Made by a program: the position numbers and the translations under genes. 14,784 bases of DNA, from positions 1 through 14,784 of the forward strand of contig USAD01000031.1 in assembly GCA_900552415.1 (NCBI GenBank). Direction: 5' to 3'. The notes below the pieces were generated by a model. The model saw only the letters and a list, made by a program, of their open reading frames with translations. It searched no databases and was not told the origin of the DNA. Positions 7,079-13,073 of this stretch are shown in pieces (position 1 is the first letter of the stretch; every line of letters starts with the position of its first letter). The stretch comes from an uncultured Parabacteroides sp. Lineage in GTDB: Bacteria; Bacteroidota; Bacteroidia; Bacteroidales; Tannerellaceae.

Positions 7079-7504
7079 TTATTCCTTTACCAAAAGGAAA
7101 ACCGTGCTGCCATCCTCGGCTGTCAGGACAACCTCGTTCTCGTTGGCGCCCGCCTTAACGGCACGAACCTCGTCAAGCGCCTTCAGGATCTTTCCCTCAA
7201 CCTCCATATCGGGGCAAGCCATCATTGTCGTTGCCGCCTGGTTGATCCGCAGGGCCGATACGTCGGCGTCGTCAAGAACGACAGAGGTATTAAAGATGTT
7301 ACAACCCGCGTTGCCGTGCAACTTCAGGTCGGACATGTTGAACTCCATGTTCGGCTGGTTAGTCGCCTCGACCTTCTCACCACGCAACTCCACAATATTC
7401 CATTTTCCGTCGAGGATCTTGGCGTCCGTCTTCGACTCGCCACACGCGAACAGTCCGCCCACGAACAATGGCAAGGCAAACAAATACAACAGTTTCTTTT
7501 TCAT
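7079..7504 (-). CDS. META-domain (HslJ-like) lipoprotein
   Basis: The 141-residue product has a lipoprotein signal with lipobox LFAC (lipidated Cys21), then one META domain from about residue 30 to the end. Family features are LDGKWNIVEL (31-40), the GNAGCNIFN core (64-72) and ACPDMEVEGKILKALDEV (96-113). In META/HslJ proteins these small beta-rich domains sit in the envelope, and E. coli HslJ is linked to novobiocin resistance; no enzymatic role is known. Cys68 and Cys97 are the only cysteines after lipidation and could form a disulfide. It lies 109 bases downstream of the MATE gene on the same strand; no full promoter was found in that gap. Function here is unknown beyond the domain. Confidence 0.88.
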   Translation of the reverse strand: MKKKLLYLFALPLFVGGLFACGESKTDAKILDGKWNIVELRGEKVEATNQPNMEFNMSDLKLHGNAGCNIFNTSVVLDDADVSALRINQAATTMMACPDMEVEGKILKALDEVRAVKAGANENEVVLTAEDGSTVFLLVKE

Positions 7505-7613
7505 TTTTCTCTCTTTTTCAATAAGTAAATATAATCTTACAAATTACGCACTATCTAACAACACACGAGATGGGCAGAATGTTCAGCTTCCATCCCTTCC
7601 ACGAGCGCTCGCC

Positions 7614-8999
7614 TCAAGCCACGCTCCGCTCGATCAGCTCCCGCCGTTTCCATTTCTGGGTCCGCCAACGCAGGCAGAGCACGATTCCCCTCGAGCATTC
7701 GTCCAAGGCGAAGGCAAACCACATGCCAGCCAGGCCCAATCCCAATGCGATGCCGAACAGGTAACCGCATGAGACCGCAAAGATCCACATGCAGAAAATC
7801 TCGATGATGACAGGCACCACGACATCGCCCACCGAACGCAGGCAGAAAAGGAACAACAGGACCGTCGCCCGCCCGTGCTCGAGCAAGACATCGACCAGCA
7901 GGGCACCCATGGCGATCGTAATGATCTCCTGATTCTCCGTAAAGATTCCCAATAAAGGACGGCCCAGCAAATAGACACTCACGCTGGCGATAAAGGTCAC
8001 CAGCAACGACCAGCGCCAACCATACCAACTCAACAAATAGGCAGTCCGTTTCTTTTGGGCGCCGACAAGATTACCGGTACAGATGGAGGTCGCTTGCGCC
8101 ATCGCCAACGAGAAGATATAACCGATGATCACGATATTCATCACGTAAACCCTTGCCGCCAGGACCTCATTCCCCAGCATATTGATAAAATAGACCACCA
8201 TCACCTGCGAGGAGTCGTAAGAGATCTGCTCGATCGCCGAGGGCATACCCACTTTCAGGACCGATTTCAACTTGTCGAACGGGAAAGGCCTGAAATAGGC
8301 CAACGGCATCCGGCGGACCAAGCGCTTGAACAGTATGAGAAACAACAAGAGCATCGCAATGCCCCGGCAAACGCTCGTGGAGATGGCCGCCCCCTGGACA
8401 CCCAGCGCCGGAAAACCGAAATGACCGAATATCAAGGAATAATTGCCAAAGATATTCAGGATATTGATCATCAGGACCACCTGCATCGCGTAATTGGGCT
8501 TATTCGCTGCCCGCAAGACCGCCGAGATCGTAAAGTTGACCGCCTGGAAAAAGCCGAAACCACCGACAATACGCATATAGGCCACCGCATCCGGCATCAA
8601 GTCGGGCCGGAGATCCATCCAGACCAGCATCCGCTCGCCGCCCAAAAGCAATAACGCGCTGATAACAATCCCTAAAGCTGAATTAAATAACAGCGACGTG
8701 CCCACGACCTGCACGAAGCTCTTCTCGTTTCTCGCCCCAAAATAGAGGGCGCACATCACGGCCGTCCCGGTTGTCGTTATATTGAAAAGCAGGAACACCA
8801 TGTTCAACAATTGATTGACGACACCGACGGCCGCCACCGCATCGTCCGAGTGGTGGCTCAGCATCAACGTGTCCACCACACCCAACGTCAGGGTCAACAA
8901 GGTCTCCAAGAAGATTGGGCCAATCAGCTTGAACAGTTTCCCTTTCAAGGTATTCGAGCCCGGAAGCAATCCGAATCTATTTCTCATCACTAAATACAC
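7614..8999 (-). CDS. MATE-family multidrug/sodium-type efflux transporter
   Basis: The 461-residue, very hydrophobic protein has about twelve membrane segments in two similar halves (roughly 25-225 and 245-445), the size and shape of a MATE transporter. Family motifs include VVDTLMLS (41-48) in the first helix, GARN (88-91) after helix 2, RAANKP (163-168), and GNLVGAQKK (309-317), the second-half counterpart of the GARN loop. MATE proteins export cationic or organic compounds in exchange for Na+ or H+. The substrate cannot be told from sequence. Two starts are possible: 8999 (MYLVMRNRF) or 8987 (MRNRFG). I keep the longer. The gene diverges from the M23 operon. An overlapping minus-strand frame reaching 7555 is out of frame with the motifs and was discounted. 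Confidence 0.92.
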   Translation of the reverse strand: MYLVMRNRFGLLPGSNTLKGKLFKLIGPIFLETLLTLTLGVVDTLMLSHHSDDAVAAVGVVNQLLNMVFLLFNITTTGTAVMCALYFGARNEKSFVQVVGTSLLFNSALGIVISALLLLGGERMLVWMDLRPDLMPDAVAYMRIVGGFGFFQAVNFTISAVLRAANKPNYAMQVVLMINILNIFGNYSLIFGHFGFPALGVQGAAISTSVCRGIAMLLLFLILFKRLVRRMPLAYFRPFPFDKLKSVLKVGMPSAIEQISYDSSQVMVVYFINMLGNEVLAARVYVMNIVIIGYIFSLAMAQATSICTGNLVGAQKKRTAYLLSWYGWRWSLLVTFIASVSVYLLGRPLLGIFTENQEIITIAMGALLVDVLLEHGRATVLLFLFCLRSVGDVVVPVIIEIFCMWIFAVSCGYLFGIALGLGLAGMWFAFALDECSRGIVLCLRWRTQKWKRRELIERSVA

Positions 9000-9016
9000 C
9001 TAAACATTTCCCGCCG

Positions 9017-9024
9017 CGAAATTA
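9017..9024 (-). promoter_or_regulatory. Possible -7 box for the MATE gene
   Basis: On the minus strand TAATTTCG, followed by CGG, resembles the -7 boxes at 5673 and 5067. The position 19 bases upstream reads ATG rather than TTG, so the -33 half is poor. The transcription start would be only about ten bases before the ATG at 8999, or about twenty before the alternative start at 8987. Confidence 0.35.
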
Positions 9025-9120
9025 CGAAGCTTTCTCACATGCCCATCCATTCCCGTCTTTTTCAGCATAAAAATTATCCCAAATCAAATCCAGGGGCGGT
9101 GCCATTTTTTGATCCCCACG

Positions 9121-9151
9121 TTTCTTTTTTGGAAATTATCCCGTACATTTG
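9121..9151 (+). promoter_or_regulatory. Bacteroidetes-type promoter of the M23-yccF operon
   Basis: TACATTTG (9144-9151) is a perfect TAnnTTTG -7 box followed by CG. TTTC (9121-9124) stands 19 bases upstream as a near-match to TTTG. The start site would be about 9158, giving a leader of roughly 15 AT-rich bases to the ATG at 9173. Confidence 0.65.
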
Positions 9152-9172
9152 CGTGTAATCAATAAATAATCA

Positions 9173-10501
9173 ATGACAAAAAGAACTATTCTCAGATCGG
9201 TCCCGTTTATCTGGGCCATCGCGGGCCTTCTTTGGATGAGCGGTTGCTCACCTTCCAAAAAACAGACAGAAGACATGGATATGGACACCCAATGGAAAGA
9301 TAGCCTCCAGCATATCTACCAATACGGCATCTGTGTCGACTCGCTCGATATCAAGGAACACCTGATCCAAAGAGGCGACAATCCAGCGTTGATCTTCTCT
9401 AACCTGGGCTTCTCGGCCCTGAAGGCGGACAGCATCAGCAAGGCCTCGGCCCACGTGCTCGACCCAACCAAGCTGCGGGCCGGCATGCACTATTACACCT
9501 TCACGACGCTCGACAGCCTGGCCAACATCAAATACATCGCATTCGCCAAGTCGATGACCGATTATGCCGTCATCAACCTGACCGGCGACACGATCAGCGC
9601 CTACGAATACACCAAGTCCATCACTCTGAAAAAGAAATATACCGAAGGAACTGTCAACTCTTCGCTCTGGAATGTCATCAAGGCCAACGGCGACGATCCG
9701 TTCCTGGCGATCCGGATCTCGGATGTTTACGCCTGGCAGATCGACTTCTTCGACATTAAGGAGGGCGACGCTTTTAAGGTGGTCTATAACGAGGCCTACA
9801 TCGACGACACGACACGCCTCAACATCGCCTCTATCGAAGCGGCTATCTTCACGCACCAGGGCAAGGACTATTACGCTATCCCCTTCACGCAAGACAGCGT
9901 CAAGGAGTTTTTCGACGAGGAGGGAAACAGCTTGCGGAAAGCGTTCCTGAAAGCGCCTCTTGATTTCTTCCGGATCACCTCCCGCTTCACCAACGCCCGT
10001 TTCCACCCGATCCTGAAACGCTACAGGGCACATCACGGCGTGGATTACGCCGCCCCGACCGGAACACCCGTCCGGAGCATCGGCGATGGAACCGTTATCG
10101 CGAAAGGCTACCAGAGTGGCGGAGGCAATTTCCTGAAGGTCAAACATAACTCCGTATACACAACGACCTATATGCACCTCAGCCGTTTCGCGAAAGGCAT
10201 ACAGGTGGGCTCGCGTGTCCGACAGGGAGAAGAGATCGCCTACGTCGGTTCCACCGGCTTATCAACCGGTCCGCATCTTGATTTCCGGGTCCATAAGAAC
10301 GGGCAACCCATCGATCCGCTCAAGATGGAGGCGCCACCCTCGAACCCGATCAAGCCCGAGTTGCGCGACAGTTTCATGGTCGTCAAACAGATGGTCCTGG
10401 CGGAAATGGACAGCCTGCGCCAGGTGACGCTCACCGCCCAACAACCCGTCGCGACAACGGATAGCATCGCAAACAACCAACAAAAGGAGGAGATAAAATG
10501 A
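9173..10501 (+). CDS. M23-family peptidoglycan peptidase lipoprotein
   Basis: The 442-residue protein has a lipoprotein signal ending MSGC (Cys25), an N-terminal region (about 45-250) like the domains before the peptidase in Csd3/MepM-type proteins, and a C-terminal M23 (LytM) domain at about 265-385. Such enzymes cut peptide cross-links in peptidoglycan and would act from an envelope membrane. Metal-site residues are His287 and Asp291 in HHGVD, matching the HxGxD motif, and His335 in YMHLS. The last motif is GPHLDF (366-371): where HxH is usual, the second His is Asp370. The residues after the domain (about 386-442) look disordered and polar. It overlaps the yccF start by four bases, so the two form an operon. 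Confidence 0.9.
   Translation: MTKRTILRSVPFIWAIAGLLWMSGCSPSKKQTEDMDMDTQWKDSLQHIYQYGICVDSLDIKEHLIQRGDNPALIFSNLGFSALKADSISKASAHVLDPTKLRAGMHYYTFTTLDSLANIKYIAFAKSMTDYAVINLTGDTISAYEYTKSITLKKKYTEGTVNSSLWNVIKANGDDPFLAIRISDVYAWQIDFFDIKEGDAFKVVYNEAYIDDTTRLNIASIEAAIFTHQGKDYYAIPFTQDSVKEFFDEEGNSLRKAFLKAPLDFFRITSRFTNARFHPILKRYRAHHGVDYAAPTGTPVRSIGDGTVIAKGYQSGGGNFLKVKHNSVYTTTYMHLSRFAKGIQVGSRVRQGEEIAYVGSTGLSTGPHLDFRVHKNGQPIDPLKMEAPPSNPIKPELRDSFMVVKQMVLAEMDSLRQVTLTAQQPVATTDSIANNQQKEEIK
10485..10490 (+). promoter_or_regulatory. Strong Shine-Dalgarno site for yccF
   Basis: AGGAGG lies seven bases before the yccF ATG, inside the last codons of the M23 gene. Few other genes in the window have such a site. Together with the ATGA overlap it suggests efficient, coupled translation of the second gene. 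Confidence 0.75.
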
Positions 10502-10866
10502 AAACATTAGGAAACATCATCTGGCTGGTATTCGGTGGAATACTGGTATTCATCGAGTATCTTGTATCGAGCCTTCTGCTCTGTGTCACGATCATCGGAA
10601 TACCGTTCGGGCTCCAGACACTGAAACTGGCCCTGCTGGCCTTATGGCCATTCGGGCAGGAGGTTATCGACAACGGCAACAGTGGCGGCTGCCTGTCGGT
10701 TATCATGAACGTGATCTGGATCTGCGTCGGAGGCATCTGGATCTGCCTGACGCACCTTTTCTTCGGTGTCTTGCTCTGTATCACCATCGTCGGGATACCA
10801 TTCGGTCGACAACACTTTAAGATGGCCGCACTCGCCCTCGCTCCTTTTGGGAAAACCATCCGATAA
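10498..10866 (+). CDS. YccF-domain inner-membrane protein
   Basis: The 122-residue hydrophobic protein has two copies of the YccF (DUF307) unit. Residues 5-53 and 70-118 align at a constant offset of 65. Each contains an N(I/V)IW start, a membrane stretch, GIPFG (34-38, 99-103) and an LALxPFG end (51-53, 116-118). The Gly/Asn-rich link (57-66) lies between them. YccF proteins are found in the inner membrane of many bacteria and have no established biochemical role. The ATG overlaps the M23 stop codon (ATGA) and has a strong Shine-Dalgarno site, so it is probably made together with the peptidase. A shared envelope role is inferred from this coupling only. Confidence 0.9.
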   Translation: MKTLGNIIWLVFGGILVFIEYLVSSLLLCVTIIGIPFGLQTLKLALLALWPFGQEVIDNGNSGGCLSVIMNVIWICVGGIWICLTHLFFGVLLCITIVGIPFGRQHFKMAALALAPFGKTIR

Positions 10867-10884
10867 AGGAGGGGGCCTACTTTT

Positions 10885-10968
10885 GTGGAGCACCTCCATC
10901 AGCCCTAGTGGAACGCCTCCACTAGAGCTAGTGGAACACCTCCATTAGAACTAATGGAGCCTCTCCAT
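10885..10968. repeat. Tandem 23-bp palindromic repeat array (about 3.6 copies)
   Basis: Units start at 10885, 10908, 10931 and 10954, exactly 23 bases apart, each opening with (G/A)TGGA followed by CCTCC or CTCTCC. Neighbouring units pair: TCCACTAG with CTAGTGGA across AG (10918-10935), and TCCATTAG with CTAATGGA across AA (10941-10958). The change of CACTAG to CATTAG is matched by CTAGTG to CTAATG. Single units can also fold as GTGGA/TCCAC hairpins. The array fills most of the 113-base gap between yccF and murI, which converge. No T-tract follows on either strand, so it is not a classic terminator. Confidence 0.85.
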
Positions 10969-10979
10969 ATTTCCTTACT

Positions 10980-11819
10980 TCAATCCAAAGTCACCTGGGT
11001 CGCCTCCACGGGACCACTCAAGAAAAGGGAGGCGGCCTCCATGAACTTCTCGGCGGACTCGGTCGTCAAATAGGAACAGCGTCCATTCCTCAACAGGCAA
11101 CGGTCCATCTCCGGATGCCGTCGCAAATAATCCTTCAAGCTCGCGGCCACATACTCGCCCTGCGGCACGAGCGTTATCCCCTCGGGCGTATAGCGCCGAA
11201 TCTTATCCATCAACAAGGGATAATGCGTGCACCCCAATATCAAGGTATCAATCAGCGGATCGACAGAGAGGATATGATCCAGATGCCGCTTGACGAAATA
11301 ATCGGCTCCCGGCGAACGACTCTCATTACACTCGACCAAAGGTACCCACATCGGACAGGCCTCGCCCACCACATGGATATGGGGAAACATCTTCCCGATC
11401 TCGAGGGCGTAGGAATTGGAGGCGATCGTTCCCGCCGTGCCCAAGACGCCCACATGTTTCGTGTGACTTATGGAGTCCATCAACTCTACGGTCGGCCGGA
11501 TCACGCCTAAGACACGCCGCGAGGCGTCCCATTCCGGCAAGTCCCGCTGCTGAATAGTGCGCAGAGCCTTGGCCGAGGCGGTATTGCAAGCGAGAATCAC
11601 CAAATGGCAGCCTTGAGCGAACAGGAAGCGAACCGCCTGACGGGTGAACTGGTAAACCACCTCAAACGAACGGGGTCCATAAGGCGTACGGGCATTATCG
11701 CCGAGATAAAGATAATCGTATTCCGGCATCAACTGATGGATCTTATCAAAGACGGACAAGCCCCCATAACCGGAATCGAAAACACCAATGGGGCCTGGAG
11801 CCTGCGGGAAAAGAGTCAT
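10980..11819 (-). CDS. murI: Glutamate racemase
   Basis: The 279-residue cytosolic enzyme makes D-glutamate for peptidoglycan precursors. It has the two-cysteine racemase layout: IGVFDSGYGGLSV (11-23, with Asp15-Ser16), LYLGDNARTPYG (37-48), the first catalytic Cys78 in ACNTAS, and the second Cys197 in GCTHYP with His199. Length matches the family (about 260-285). The ATG at 11819 fits the usual short N-terminus before the first motif. It is the last gene of the bamA-ompH-ompH-murI cluster. A hairpin with a T-rich tail lies between ompH and this gene, and no separate promoter was found, so expression may rest on partial read-through. Confidence 0.96.
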   Translation of the reverse strand: MTLFPQAPGPIGVFDSGYGGLSVFDKIHQLMPEYDYLYLGDNARTPYGPRSFEVVYQFTRQAVRFLFAQGCHLVILACNTASAKALRTIQQRDLPEWDASRRVLGVIRPTVELMDSISHTKHVGVLGTAGTIASNSYALEIGKMFPHIHVVGEACPMWVPLVECNESRSPGADYFVKRHLDHILSVDPLIDTLILGCTHYPLLMDKIRRYTPEGITLVPQGEYVAASLKDYLRRHPEMDRCLLRNGRCSYLTTESAEKFMEAASLFLSGPVEATQVTLD

Positions 11820-11830
11820 GAGCTTATAGA

Positions 11831-11869
11831 TATAAATAAAGGGACGTGCCCATCAAAGGACACATCCCT
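11831..11869 (-). terminator. Terminator or attenuator between ompH and murI
   Basis: On the minus strand AGGGATGTGTCC (11869-11858) pairs with GGGCACGTCCCT (11851-11840) over 12 positions with two G-T wobbles and a six-base loop. TTTATTTAT follows. It lies 25 bases after the upstream ompH stop and 20 bases before the murI ATG. Confidence 0.8.
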
Positions 11870-11894
11870 AACTCCAATTTATTCACCTTAAAAA

Positions 11895-12389
11895 TTATAA
11901 TCCTAACTTAGTACGGACAAACGGAGTCGCGTCGACTGCCGTATTACCGGTATAAAGCAAAGCGGCCGGATCGATGATATAGGTGTATCCCTTTTCGTCG
12001 CCTACCGCCTTAATAGCGCCCTGCAATTTTTGTTGGATCGGCTGGAGCAACTCCTGTTGCTTCTTCTGCACGTCTTGCTGAGCGACCTGCATGAAGTTAT
12101 CCATACGGCCCTGGATGTCCTGGATCTCCTGCATTCTTCTCAATTTGATATTCTCGGTCAAGGAGTCCTGCTGAGCGATAAAATCCGAATACTTTTTCTG
12201 GTATTCCTCTTGCATCTGCTCCAATTCCTTTTTATACTTCTCATTCAAATCCGCCATTTGCTTCTCCATGTCAGAGACCTCCGGCATAGCCATAAACACC
12301 TCCTGAGTTTTCACATACGCGATTTTAACTTCCTGAGCGACAACTCCCAGAGGGAGGATCATGAACAATAAAACAATAAGTTTTTTCAT
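11895..12389 (-). CDS. OmpH/Skp-family periplasmic chaperone (second copy)
   Basis: The 164-residue protein has a signal peptide (1-18, VVA|Q) and the OmpH/Skp layout: a short beta strand (KIAYVKTQEVF, 22-32), a long charged coiled coil (about 38-125) rich in Gln, Lys and Glu, and a C-terminal return strand (KGYTYIIDPAALLY, 133-146). Skp trimers hold unfolded outer-membrane proteins in the periplasm on the way to BamA, and the bamA position nearby fits this. It is one of two adjacent copies that differ clearly in sequence. A possible -7 box at 12455 may give it its own transcript. No strong Shine-Dalgarno site is seen. Confidence 0.92.
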   Translation of the reverse strand: MKKLIVLLFMILPLGVVAQEVKIAYVKTQEVFMAMPEVSDMEKQMADLNEKYKKELEQMQEEYQKKYSDFIAQQDSLTENIKLRRMQEIQDIQGRMDNFMQVAQQDVQKKQQELLQPIQQKLQGAIKAVGDEKGYTYIIDPAALLYTGNTAVDATPFVRTKLGL

Positions 12390-12454
12390 TTCTTCAATTA
12401 TAAAGTAATTATTTAGTTATTAATCCAAATCTTGCCGAATCTTCATAAAGCGCA

Positions 12455-12462
12455 CAAATGTA
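12455..12462 (-). promoter_or_regulatory. Possible -7 box for the second ompH
   Basis: On the minus strand TACATTTG is a perfect TAnnTTTG followed by TGCG, beginning six bases after the stop codon of the first ompH. The place 19 bases upstream reads TGG, a weak -33 match lying within that gene. The leader to the ATG at 12389 would be about 60 bases. Confidence 0.45.
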
Positions 12463-12467
12463 AGCAT

Positions 12468-12983
12468 TTATTTTGAATATCCCAGCTTATCAAGGACTTC
12501 ATTGCTGATATCGATCTTCGGAGAGGCAAAAATGATGCTCATCGCCGAAGCCCTGTCAATAACCAATTGAAAGCCCTGGCGGTCCGAGATCTCCTTGACC
12601 GCATTGTAAATCTCATCCTGGATCGGTTTCATCAAGCTCTCGCGTTTCTTGTAAAGCTCACCTTCCGGGCCAAAATACTTCCGTTTCAAGTCTTGCGCTT
12701 CCTGCTCCTTCTTCACGATCTCCTCCTCACGTTTTGTCTTCATCTCCGCCGACAGGAAAACCAGGTCGCTCTGATAATTCTTATACATATTCTGTGCCTC
12801 CTGCTGGATGGCCTCCACTTCATTCTGCCACTTCTGAGAGACTTGGCTCAACTGTTCATTTGTCATCTCATAGGCCGGAATATTCTTCAATATATATTCC
12901 ATGTCGATTAAGGCGAACTTCTGTGCCTTGCCCGTGAACAGGCATAACGACAATAAGCAACTAACAATAATCCATTTCTTCAT
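12468..12983 (-). CDS. OmpH/Skp-family periplasmic chaperone (first copy)
   Basis: The 171-residue protein has a signal peptide (1-20, GKA|Q), then FALIDMEYILKNIPAY (23-38), the usual first strand and helix of OmpH. A long coiled coil (about 40-125) is followed by a return strand (GFQLVIDRASAMSIIFA, 136-152). Like its neighbour it should be a Skp-like chaperone for outer-membrane proteins delivered to BamA. The two copies share fold and layout but little identity by eye, so this is an old duplication or they have separate clients. It follows bamA by 90 bases with a -7 box in the gap, and GGGAGAG before the start is a weak ribosome-binding match. Confidence 0.92.
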   Translation of the reverse strand: MKKWIIVSCLLSLCLFTGKAQKFALIDMEYILKNIPAYEMTNEQLSQVSQKWQNEVEAIQQEAQNMYKNYQSDLVFLSAEMKTKREEEIVKKEQEAQDLKRKYFGPEGELYKKRESLMKPIQDEIYNAVKEISDRQGFQLVIDRASAMSIIFASPKIDISNEVLDKLGYSK

Positions 12984-13016
12984 AATGCTCTCCCTTTTTG
13001 TTTATTTCTACGACAA

Positions 13017-13024
13017 CAAATATA
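13017..13024 (-). promoter_or_regulatory. Possible -7 box for the first ompH
   Basis: On the minus strand TATATTTG matches TAnnTTTG exactly and lies 33 bases before the ompH ATG, in the gap after bamA. No TTG is found at 19-21 bases upstream. It could allow the chaperones to be made apart from bamA. Confidence 0.45.
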
Positions 13025-13073
13025 AAATAGAGTTTATTTCGAGCCTATACTATTATAATTAAACAACTTTCAT

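Noticed and set aside
7555..8028. Minus-strand frame overlapping the MATE 3' end, possible frameshifted continuation
   Set aside because: The MATE protein is already full length (461 residues, twelve helices); the other frame has no membrane-helix pattern typical of the family.
9090..9120. GGGG...TTTTTT...CCCC stretch as a terminator or riboswitch upstream of the M23 gene
   Set aside because: Only a four-base pairing encloses the T-run; no extended stem or known riboswitch core could be drawn.
9248..10177. Long 309-residue frame antisense to the M23 gene
   Set aside because: It mirrors the M23 coding strand, has no recognisable domain, signal or ribosome-binding site, and is expected from GC-rich codon structure.
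10885..10968. CRISPR-like array
   Set aside because: Units of 23 bp are directly joined with no spacers, are themselves palindromic, and no cas gene is present.
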